From contig JAQGBZ010000284.1 of assembly GCA_034687125.1 (NCBI GenBank), positions 19,191 to 83,190 on the forward strand: 64,000 bases of DNA. The letters run 5' to 3'. Both the position numbers and the translations under genes were made by a program. The notes under the pieces were generated by a model. It had not been told where the DNA came from. It saw only the letters and a program-made list of their open reading frames with translations, and searched no databases. Below, piece after piece: positions 48,081 to 59,076 of this stretch (position 1 is its first letter; every line of letters begins with the position of its first letter). This DNA comes from Neelides folsomi. Lineage: Eukaryota; Arthropoda; Collembola; Neelipleona; Neelidae.

Positions 48081-48086
48081 TTTATT
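48081..48086 (-). promoter_or_regulatory. Candidate septin polyadenylation signal (AATAAA on minus strand)
   Basis: TTTATT on the plus strand reads AATAAA for the septin transcript, about 140 bases past its stop codon. It lies inside the region that MSH4 would transcribe as 3' UTR. Confidence 0.35.
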
Positions 48087-48175
48087 ACTGATTTAAAGAA
48101 TTGTAACATCTAAATTTTGGTAAAACTACCTATTTGTTTTTTTACTTGTTCTTTGAAAATTTTTTATCTCTTGCC

Positions 48176-48200
48176 AATAAAAAGAGACTTATTGAATAAA
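48176..48200 (+). promoter_or_regulatory. Two candidate MSH4 polyadenylation signals
   Basis: AATAAA occurs at 48176-48181 and again at 48195-48200 on the plus strand, 210-230 bases after the MSH4 stop and just before the convergent septin stop at 48222. Confidence 0.45.
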
Positions 48201-48221
48201 ACGTTTATCCGTTTTGTACGT

Positions 48222-51200
48222 TTAAAGATCGATTATTGAATCTCTTGACGGTTTGATTTTTTCCTTCAACTTTGCTTCCATCTTTGAAATCATTTGTTGC
48301 ATTCGTTTAATCTGGTTATATAAGATAAAAAACATTATTAAATACCATATAAAAGTTTTATATGAAGGATAATGAAAGAAGGGAAGCCCGTAATTTACCT
48401 CGGCCTCTTTCTGCAAGAGAAGATCCTGAGAATTCTCTGTGGAGGAATCCCTTTTTAATTTCTCCCCTTCTTTGACTCCGGTTTGAGAAATTTGAGCGAT
48501 GGCCTTCGCTCTAAAGTTCTCATAATGTAAATCCTGGGTAGTTTCCTTCAGGTCGTGCATGTGGGACTGAATTAGCATGGTACGCAATTTGCAAAAATCG
48601 CTGTGGTTCGGATTCTCGACTGAAAAAACACAATTGGGCCATTTAGAACCATGTTAACTATTTCAAGTATCTTATTAATTAACATATAATATTTTACCAT
48701 TTATTTTATATAACAAATTGTCTATATTATTAATTATTAAATACCTTCTACAATCCCCCAAGGATATTGTCGACCTCGAACTTTCTTTCCAGCAACTTCT
48801 ACGAAAGTTTCGCTGGAAGCGACCGCAAACGGGAGCGTCGCTTTCAAGTCCCTATATTGGCGTTTAAACTCTTCGTCTTCCTCCTCATCACACTCGGGAA
48901 ATTGATAAATCTATTTAAATGAAAATTACCATTATATAATATCAATTATCAAACTTTTGTGGCATTAAGGAAAGAGATTAATTATAGTTATATCTGTTTA
49001 AATATTTGAATACTTGAATCTGATAGCGTCTCAAATCCTCCATGATTTGTTCTTTTAAATTCTTCATTTCGGCCGAAGTGAGAGTATCTGCCTTAGCGAG
49101 GACTGGAATGATGTTCACGCGGCTCTGGAGATTTTTTAAAGCTTCGACGTCGAGAGGTCGCAACCTTTTAATTCCAAACGAGTCAATTCTTAATTACATT
49201 TCAACAAAAGCCACTTCACGCCTCCTCCACACCCATTGTATTCCTGTTTCTCAACCAAGTCATCTGGGGAGGAACGAGTCGTGAGGCCAGGAATAGGTCC
49301 AACGTGTCAAAAACGAGTAGAAATTGAAAGTTAGAGAGTTGGCTTTTCCCCATCAAATACATAAGTGTCCCAAGAATGAGAGTTGCAGAAGCGGTGAATG
49401 GACGTAATAAGGAAAGAGTCATTAGAAGATGAGAAGAGCGAGTTTTTTTCTATTTACACTTTTTTCTCTCTCGCAATAAAAGACTTTTTCAGCTTGATTT
49501 TATTGAAAGGCTCAATGAGAAGTCAAGAAAGCTTTTAATCCTAGTAATTGTTCAATGTGTTTTCCTTTCAAACTCTCAATAAAAGAGTTGATGAATTGTA
49601 ATTAGATATTTAAATGGGAAGAGATTAAATGTCCAATGAATCCAAATTCGAAAAGAAGACATCAAACTTTTATATTTTTAAATGTATTTAACATATGTAA
49701 TACAATCGAACCACTTTATTTGTATATTTGTGTGTATTATTTATGAATCTATGGTTGGTGGTGTGGAGAAAGGAGAAACCTCTTAAACTGACTTTGACTT
49801 TGAGGGTGAGTCAATGGGCTGTGGAGAGTGGGACAAAATGCGGTGACATTCTCACCCATGACCATAAGGTGGCAAAAAGTAGAGGCAGCAGTGAACACGA
49901 GAATCTCGGATGTGTCTTCTGTTCAATCCGCTCTCTGCCTGGAAGTAAAGATGGAATTGATCATCGATGTGGTCCACGGCCGCCTTCCAACTCTCTTCAC
50001 AGTTAATTGAATCTCCAAATCCTTTATTGGAAAAGAAGAACGAAAGTCAAATATACCTTTATTTATTAAGAAACAACCTTGGAGGATATTTTTTTTTCGT
50101 TTCTCAAACATACCTGGAGTGTCCACAACTGTTAATCTGAGCTTCACTCCACGCTCTTCGATTTCAATGGTGTGCTTCAGAATGTCTGTCGTCTTTTTAA
50201 CCCGATCTAACCATAAGTATTAAGGAGTTTTTAAGTGTTGAGGTGAAGCCAATGAGAACTCACCTTCGACACTTGGGATCTTTCGATTCTGATAGAAGTC
50301 GGCCAAGAATAGACTGTTGATGAGAGTTGACTTCCCTGAAATTCGCAATTTAAGAAACTTTCTACTTAAGAACTCGGAAAGTTGGAAAGAACTTTTTTCT
50401 ACAGATATTAATTAACTATGAGTGGGAAGAAAGTTCTTAATTTGATTTTTCATTTTTACCTAATCCAGACTCTCCGACGACCATGAGAGTAAAGTCGAAC
50501 CCCTTCTTCACAGACTTCCTATGGACTTGTTCAGGGAGGGTGGCGAATCCAATCAGCCTCTCGTTCTACAAAGATTCATTTTTCATTCGACAATTTCAAG
50601 ACCCGATGTAATAACCTTTGCATATTAAGTATAGGCCAAATGCATAATATCTGTTTATGATTTTCCCATTTATTAAACTTATTGAAAATTGCAAGTTGCT
50701 CATGTTCTTTATAGAGTAAGCTCAAAACTAATTTTCATACTTGGTTCTTTAAATCAAAGGATTTGAAATTTTAGAAATTTTTAGACGCGAATAATTCCTA
50801 TTGGATTGGAATGGACATCCATATACTACATACAGTAGTAGGAAATATAGTGGTAATTTACTGATGAAATAAAGTACAAATACACACAAAAGTACTATGA
50901 TTCTATATTAGTATAAATTGGTAATATTTAATCAAAAAGTAAAAAATAACCTGAGAATGAACATTAAATACCTAAACTATGTTTACTCATATAAATATAT
51001 TAACTTTGATACAACGAGAAATGTGAATTGATCCGATTGAACAAACGAGACGAGGAAACGTTGATTAGAATTGATCGCTAGCAATTGAGGAGTGATTTGA
51101 ATAAAACCAAGAGAGTATTTCATAAAGGGTCAAGTAAACACTCGGACAGACACGTGCGTCCAGAACTAACTCATATAAAAGTATTCTATATTATAATACG

Positions 51201-51767
51201 TCTTTATGTACAATATGAAAAGTTTGATAAAGCAAATTAATTTAGAAACTGGACAACGAAAAGCAATTTGATGGGAAAAGAGTTTCTTACCTCTTTGCCT
51301 GTACGTGGAAGAGTTTTAGCACGATACGCATCCGAGAACTTGAACTCCGCCGGAGGACATGACAAACAAAAGACATCAGGGAAAGAGTCGATGAGGTTAT
51401 GCTGATGTGTGTTAATTTTGGTGGTGCTGGATGAAAGCCCTATGTTCTGGCGTGCAATTTCCCCGCCCTGCTGTTGGTTCTCTTGCTGCCTGTAGGCAGC
51501 AAGAGAGCTCTTTGGAGGAACCGTGATGACTTCTTGGGCCCTTTGGCCGTAATTGGAATAAGAAGAGGAGTCGGATGAACCGTAGGTCGGCCTTGAGTAG
51601 AGTGTTGGAACCACGGGAGTGTAACGCGGAGTCTTATTTGGCCCTCCTGACCCACCACCACCCTTCTCGGCAACGGGCGGGGTGAGGGTGAGGGACGAAG
51701 GTCGCTGGCCACTCGGCCCTAACGAACTCCCCTTGTAAACACTCGTGTAGTAAGGGGATGAGTACAT
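48222..51767 (-). CDS. Septin, Sep4-like
   Basis: Nine exons on the minus strand: 51291-51767, 50460-50565, 50264-50335, 50114-50206, 49856-50021, 49014-49164, 48745-48910, 48399-48619 and 48222-48311 (TAA). They predict 513 residues. The first exon encodes a Ser/Pro/Gly/Tyr-rich N-terminal extension of about 160 residues, probably disordered, starting at the first ATG (51767). The GTPase follows: P-loop GESGLGKST (split by an intron), switch II DTPGFGDSIN, and G4 AKAD. The septin unique element appears as [15 protein letters not shown], and a short C-terminal coiled coil ends the protein. Septins polymerise into filaments at the cell cortex and cleavage furrow. The run [20 protein letters not shown] and the DSINCE segment are closest, from memory of the family, to insect Sep4. 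That subgroup assignment is a judgement. The gene is convergent with MSH4. Confidence 0.92.
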
Positions 51768-52927
51768 GGTGTCTCTTGCTCCCAATTAGCTTAAATCAAC
51801 TCTCTCTTTTGGACCAACTTCCCAAAGACACCCTTCCGGTTCCAGGGATGAGAGAGGAATAGGAGCTGACATTCAGGGGCTTTGCCTCATCACACCCGCA
51901 TGATTTTCCGAATGATAATGAAATGCCAAGTATTGGCATTTGAAACCATTGGCTCACTTTCAACAACGGAGTTCAAATGAGTGTGTGTAGGTGAACCAGT
52001 ATGAGTTGTCCAAATATGTAAAGTCCGCCCAATTGACTTTCCATCTTCACTCTCTCTTGGCTGGGCTAGTAATACAAGGAGAGGAACTGCATTACCACCC
52101 TTCCATACATCTACATACTTGTACTTGTGTAAGTACATATAAGTATATTGACTCTCTCACACATCTCTTGAGAATCTCTTTCAAATCCTTATATTGTAGA
52201 CTTTAGTCAGTTACATACATATATCTAAATATGCCATTCTTACATACCTGAGGATAAGTGTACTATACATACCTATACATTTTATACAATATCTAGCCAG
52301 GTGCTTAAACTCCCCATCATCTCTCTTGTGAGACTCGGCCACTTTGACACGTTGTTCAAATCTCCGGAAAACATCTTCATTCGAAGAGTTCATAAATCTA
52401 TCAAGGTGTTTACAATTCCAATTACGTTGCATCTTAAGCATCTCCTCAAGGGTCAGGCTTTGCGTTCAAAGTCCTATGTATACTAAACATAGGTATGTAG
52501 GTATTTGTATCTTCAATTAATTATTGTTAGTTGTATCTTATATCACAGTATATAAATATTTACATTTTACAAATAACTTCATTTTGTAGCCTAGATATGC
52601 ACACATTGACGATGAATCTTTGGTGATGAAATCTCAAGTCTCTTATAAAATTTAGTCTAATTAGTAAAATATATTTTTTATGCGCACGTGATTTAACCAA
52701 GTCGGTAATTGGATTAAAAAAAATTCAGCTTGCCAGGTACTTAGGTATGTAATATGACCATAGATACTTAAGGTACACATAACATCACGCAGTTCATAGC
52801 CATTTACTTTTTATAAACGTGCATACGTGAGTACCATAACAGAATATGCAAATGTCAAAGTGGTCCGATCCTTTTTAAAACTTAAACTTGTCATATAGAA
52901 TGCTCTTTGAGTCTGGATGAAAGAAAC
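51768..52927. other. Septin upstream region with an unassigned exon-like frame
   Basis: This 1.16 kb lies between the septin start and the MULE insertion and should include the septin promoter. It contains one exon-like minus-strand frame (see separate entry). The rest is AT-rich and shows no other supported feature. Confidence 0.45.
52258..52441 (-). other. Exon-like open frame of unknown identity
   Basis: A minus-strand frame from an ATG at 52441 reads as soluble, charged protein (MLKMQRNWNCKHLDRFMNSS and later EDVFRRFEQRVKVAESHKRD). A GTATGT donor follows the last sense codons near 52,258. Composition looks more protein-like than the neighbouring chance frames. No family is recognised, and the upstream side lacks a good pyrimidine tract. 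It could be a gene fragment, an exon of an unseen gene or chance. Confidence 0.2.
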
Positions 52928-55059
52928 CGTTGCCGGAAAGGTATAGTGGATAATGTATAGTGCGGATTATGTATAGTTATACAATTGTATAGTTGTAACT
53001 TTGCATAGTTACTCATAGTATAGTATAGCATTTGTATATTTGTGTATAGTATAGTTGGAATAAGTATAGTGTCCCTAAATCTTAAATAATAAAAAAGCGT
53101 AAAAATATACAAACAAAAAGATTAACCATTTTATAAATAAGATATCTTCTTCTTTCAACTAATTCATTCATTCAATTACCTCCTAACTTGACCACATATT
53201 TTATTATTGACAAACACACTACAACAGATATTCAATAATCGCCGAGAAAATTTCTTATCAAGGTAAATAATTATTAAGATCAATTAAATTAATCGAATTA
53301 ATGACCCAAATTAATAGTGTTTACTTTTATATACATAGATGCCTTTAAACATCACAAAAGCTCAAATGAGAAAAGATCAATTAATTTACGACGGATTTTA
53401 TGACGTTTATTTTTGAATCGAATGGCGCTAACGGAAAAAAAATTTGGAGATGTACAAAATGATCACCAAGAGAAAAAAACAAATGCAAGGGTCGTTGCCA
53501 TGCGCTTGATGAAAATATTATGAAACACTTAAATAATCATAATCACGTACCCGATCCAATTAAAATTGACGCAATAACCATTAAAGTTAAAATGAATGAA
53601 ATTGCAGTAAGTTCAACTGAATCAACAAAATCTATAATTGCTACAATATCTCAAAATATCCCAAATGGTGTTGCTGCAATTTTACCAAAAATTTCGTCAT
53701 TAAAAAGAACTGTTAGAGCTAAAAGAAGTGCAAATTACCCAATTTCTACTCAAGTATTGACAGAACTGCAAATTCCGGATCAATTTAAATCATCAATTTC
53801 AAGGAAAGATTTTTTACTTTTCGACAGTTTAGACATACACAATCCGGATAGATTTTTAATTTTTACAACCAGAGAAAACTTAGAAATTTTATCAAGATGC
53901 GAACATTGGTTTTGTGACGGTACATTTAAATCTGCGCCGCATTTATTTAAACAATTGTATGTAATACATGGCTTACAACAAGGAACAGTTCTACCTTTAA
54001 TATTTGCCTTAATGTCTAATCAAACGGAAGATGCTTATGATATTATCTTTAAAGCCTTACAAAATTTAACCCCTGAATTGAATCCAACTACAATAATGAA
54101 AATAATGAAATTTTGAAAGATCTTCGATTAGAGCATTTCATACAACTTTTCAAAATGCTATACAGAGGGGGTGCTATTTTCATTTTATGCAATCTTTATG
54201 GCGTAACATTCAAAAGGAAAAAATACTTTATAGCAAATGTAAAAATGAATCATATTTCCGTTTTCAAGTAAAATATTTGTCAGCATTAGCATTCATGCCT
54301 GTTGAAGACATTGTAGAAACATGAAATAATTATAAAAAGTGAATTTTCTGTCGAAAATTATGATATTCTAGAATCATTTATAATATATTTTGAAAAAACG
54401 TGGATTGGTAAAATAGTTGGAGGAAAAAGAAACAAACCTTTATTTGAGCATAATAAATGGAATTCGTACGAAGCCGTTTCTCAAAATTGGGCGAGAACTA
54501 ATAATTATTATGAAGGATTTCACAGAGGATTTTCAAGTTTACTCTCAGCTAATCATCCTAACATTTGAAAATTCATTGAAGGATTGAACAAAGAACAAAC
54601 ATTAACGGAGCTTAAAATTGAAAAAATATTAGCGGGCGAATAACAAACTCCAGCTAAAAAATCAAGAGATAAAACTTAAGAACTTGTGAGAATTGCAACT
54701 AATTTTGGATTACTTTCATTCATTGATTATATCAAAGGAATAGCAAGTGTTATTGATTTTGTCGAGTGATTATATAATTTGTTGTTTATATTGTTACCTT
54801 TATTGTATATTCTACTCTTTTTAAATTATCATTAAACAAAACCTTAAATTGTTTTTGTAAATATATTACCATGGCTATACTTATTATCACTATACAATCA
54901 TAACTATACTTTTAACAAACTATACATTTTTCAACTATACTTTCGTCATACTATACATATTCTCATTATACAATTGTATAACTATACATAATCCGCACTT
55001 ACATCATCCACTATACATTTTCCGCCTATACATTATTCACTATACTATTTCCTAGAACC
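52928..55059 (+). mobile_element. Mutator-like (MULE) DNA transposon, decayed
   Basis: A segment of about 2.13 kb is flanked by GAAAGAAAC at 52919-52927 and again at 55060-55068. This is a 9-base direct repeat (8 bases if the edge is set one base differently), the size typical of MULE insertions. The ends are imperfect inverted repeats sharing TGCGGATTATGTATAGTTAT and the adjacent ACAATTGTATA, plus GTATAGTGGAT. Both subterminal regions are dense in TATAG/CTATA motifs. Between them lies a plus-strand transposase with a FLYWCH finger and MULE-type core, broken by stops (see separate entry). It sits upstream of the septin gene. Confidence 0.85.
53339..54780 (+). pseudogene. FLYWCH/MULE transposase pseudogene
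   Basis: From an ATG at 53339 the frame covers a FLYWCH-type zinc finger: IWRC, then KCKGRCH, then HNHVP, giving the Cys-Cys-His-His pattern. The longest intact piece, 53520-54116, runs into the MULE core (HWFCDGTFKSAP, LPLIFALMSNQTE). After a frameshift near 54,110 come AFHTTFQNA and GCYFHFMQSLWRNIQK, then a C-terminal region with WARTNNYYEGFHRGF. There is a frameshift near 53,400 and several in-frame stops, for example after the RCTK segment. It is not functional as it stands. Confidence 0.82.
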
Positions 55060-55068
55060 GAAAGAAAC

Positions 55069-58000
55069 ATTTCACAAGATAAGGTTAAATACATAATTAA
55101 TAAGAAACATAAGGACATTGGAAAGAATGAAAACAAAAATTGTATTATTTGTTCATAATTCAAAGTAGGGTTTTTTTTGCTAAAAATGAATTATTTATTT
55201 AACTAGACCAGATAAACCATTTGACCATTTCGAGATTTTTACCTTTTATGGTATCGAAATTTTGAGAGAAAATTTGTCTACAAGGATTTTTAGATAAGAG
55301 GATTAATATACATTACATCGATTTTAATTTTAATTTTTAAATGAGAAAATAAGACAACAACTGGCGAAAGAATACACATGATATTAATTGATTGATTTAT
55401 GCTGATATTAAAGAATGCAATGTGTTACATATAAATAATTTAATAAACTAATTTTAGTATAATGGAAACGAACTATAAAATCAGCCCAGCGTATTGGATG
55501 CAATTTACAAATGTCTCAATAATCAAATATAGTAAAGAGATCAAATCTTACCTAGATTTGCCATTTGAACACTTTAGTTGTACAAGAAGAATCTCTTAAC
55601 AATCACAATTGGAAATTATTACTAAAAGGATAAGAAAAACAAAGGTTAAATTTCACATTCAATTAACTACTCTTTAGAATATTAGGTACATAAGTTTATG
55701 CGAGAATTGTAAACAACTTACTTTTAGCTGCCGACTTTGGATTGAACTTCTGATCAAGTGAATTTTTCTCAGTGAGTGACAATTGGAGTTGCCCAGTTAG
55801 AAGTAAATGAATATTTTCTTTGGGCCTGCAGAGAATGAGTGTGAGACAGTGTCAAAATAGTTATCGGATTAAAGTTAGGATTTTATTGGGGAGCGAGACC
55901 ACGCCATGCTTGCATACATATCGATCCGTTTTGGTTCCCCCCGTTAGATCTGGTCGGTCGTATAGGGTGAGTTTACTATACGATGATTCATCTGTCATTA
56001 AGGCTTCTATTTCAATACCCTCCCCTTTCATACACCCATAAATGCGAATCTCCTCTGATGACCATCATCATTACAGTCTCCTTTCAAAATATGATATAAA
56101 CCTATACTCATTCTTAATTTATACTCCATTTGAATATGATATAGCCTTAGATAATGTCATTTTCTTCTTTTGATTTTTTGTGGGTGTTTTGGTAATTTGA
56201 ACAATAAAGCAAGTGTCAAATTTACTTTGAAACATTTTGTCCTATGTATATGTAACATAAACCATATACCATACATATGTACATAGATACTGTACTGTGT
56301 ACATACATATTAGCTATTTATGCTTTTATACACGTGGCTGCATTTTTACTAACGTGAAAACGACTATATTCGGAATGGTAAATTCATTATATCAGATATC
56401 ACATTAGAAAAGTTTGAAGCAAACAAAAATGGACAATAGAGTAAGTACGAGTATGTATTCGTACTCGAACTTATAAAAGTAATTTTTTAATCTGTTGGTT
56501 TCAAAGAACCCTTTCCATACAATTGCGGTTTTGTAATAAATGTAATTTTTTTACAAAATCTCATGGCGTAATGTTCTTATTACATAATTGTATTATCTTG
56601 CATTTAGATTCTCTTATGCCCGTCACAAGTCCTAAACCAAAGAAACAATGATAACTACATATTGATATTATTGATAGACGAAAACAAAATAATTCTAAAG
56701 AGAAGGGAAGGAAAACAGGGAATTAAATTAAAAGCACTGAATGGTTTTATTTTTTCAAAAATATAATTGTAGTTATATTTCTGTATGTATGGTATATGCT
56801 TGGAAATTATACTGAATCAATAATTATATATCTATATTACCTATCAGTAGTAAATACAAACTAATACTAACTCTAAACAAGAAATATGGTATACAACATA
56901 CTCTGAATTATATGTATCGTATCCAACAAACTGCAATTAATGCTATTGATATTACATAATATAATATGTATATTAGTACATAATGTAAGTATTTATAAAA
57001 AATGAATTGTTTTTATCAATACAATTACATATTTAATATGATATTAAGGTTTGAGTATCTAATGTACTTATTTGGTAATGCGATATGCAAAGACTTACAA
57101 ATATGTTTTGTGGATCTTTGATGCGTGAATGTAGGTATAATAAAGCATAGTAAAAAGTAGTATAAACATATGCCATTTGAGAATTTAAGAATGGTACAAT
57201 GGAAAAGAAAACATGCCAGAATTCTTTCACGGTTAAATTCGCAGATCGTTTTATTTTACAAAAAAATATGAATCGTTATTTTTTCTATCAATACATAAAA
57301 TGATTTTAAAGAGGTAATCCGAGCATATAAAGTATCTCGTTTCATGCAAGGCAGACAAATTTCTCCTAAATTGAAGAAACGAGAGGATTCAAAGGAAGGC
57401 TTATAAAATGAAAAGTTTAAATAGTAAATTCGTGGAACTCCAGAACAAATCTTGCAGTTCGCGAGGTTCCATTTAATATTTTGACCCCATTTGCCTTCAA
57501 GCCGTCCGTCCGCGTTTCTTAATATTCATGAAAGATAAAGGATGTAAACATTTGTTACACTCAAACTACGTCTTCGTATCTCTTTGAAGTTGAATATAAA
57601 ATTTGTCTACATAATAAACCATTCGAAGGATAACAGTTGTTGAGATTTGAGATGAAATGGCTATATGCAGGGTCCGTGGGTTAAGTAAGAAGCTGTACAT
57701 CGTCATAATACTCTCATTTCAAACAGATCAGTTGTCCCATCTCAATTTACCCTAAACATCCCATCTTCGACATTTCAATACATTGTTATAAAAAATATTT
57801 AATAAACTGAGATTTCCTTCGCGCTCTGGCAAGAATAACTTTTATAGGCAATAATACACACAATAATGTATGATTTTAAAATTATAGTATATACCTAAAA
57901 CAATACGAATCTAGTTTGTATTTAAATCACAATGTATTTATTTAGGTACTCCATACATCTACGAATACCTTTGTAAAACTATACGATAATTTAAAAAATA

Positions 58001-59076
58001 TCTTCAGTTATTTTATGACGTCCATTCGAATTACAATATTTGACATAGCTATTAGGTATTACTCTATACATACATTCACATATAAACTTTATTTTATATA
58101 CCTGTATGTAATACAATATGTCTTTCTATATATGTATGTAATTACTTACCTAATTACTAAATTATTAAAACAAACATACATATGACAAAACAGATATTAA
58201 ATTTATTAACTAGTATTTACCTGTATAAAATCCAGCATGTTTTCTATTTATTTCTTATTATTAATTTTTTATAAACAAAAAGTAAATATTTTCACAACCC
58301 AAATAAACTATTATTAAAGTAGATTATAAAGGTGAATCATTAAATAAGTAGATTAATAGGTACATTCAATCCATACCTTTTTATACAGACAGTCTATGTT
58401 TTTATCATGTACCTTTTACGTATTGAAATAGGAAAGGCACTCAAATACTTTTCAAACGTGACTGCTCAAATGACGTATTATTTATTTTATACCTTTTATG
58501 AATGAACATTTTTTAAGCTTTTACATTCCTTTTACCAAGTCAATTAAGTGGAAAGTTAATACGTAAATACTTAAAATACTTATTGTAGCAGTAAATAGTA
58601 TAAGACCAATTTCAATACTTTATAAATTGGAATCGTTAAACTTTTATGTGCATATTTTTTACATCATTGGTATTATTTTTAAAGTATTAACACAAATAAG
58701 TATCTACCTAATATATTACATTTATTTAAATTCCTTATTATTTCAAATAAATTAAGTAAATGGAATTTTTCATTTTATATAGCTATTAAGAAATCACTTT
58801 TGATTACATTCTCATCTTTTATAAATAAACTTTACAATAATTAGAATTTACGTTGGTAATATACGCAAACAATAAAATTTATGTTCCAATAATAAACTAG
58901 GCAATTTGATATAAAACAAAGATCGGTGGTCATTGTCATAATAGGTAACAAGGAATTTGAGTCAATAAGAGAACACACTAACCGTAAATGCTAAAAAAAA
59001 CTTTATCCACCAGTCTATAATGCTACACAGCAAAACCGTTGATAGTGACTTGCATAGGCTAGAAAAATTGGAAGGA
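55069..59076. other. AT-rich intergenic spacer
   Basis: Four kilobases without a supported gene. A GC-richer patch around 55,800-56,040 has a plus-strand frame of 73 codons with no recognisable content. The right end may hold the 3' UTR of the LPMO gene, or an extra terminal exon if splicing occurs at 59136. Confidence 0.5.

Noticed and set aside
51440-51712. Second minus-strand frame in the septin first exon (90 codons)
   Set aside because: It overlaps the septin N-terminal exon in another frame. The frame from 51767 joins in phase to the GTPase exons.
55820-56041. 73-codon plus-strand frame in the spacer
   Set aside because: Isolated, without splice signals or resemblance to a known protein.
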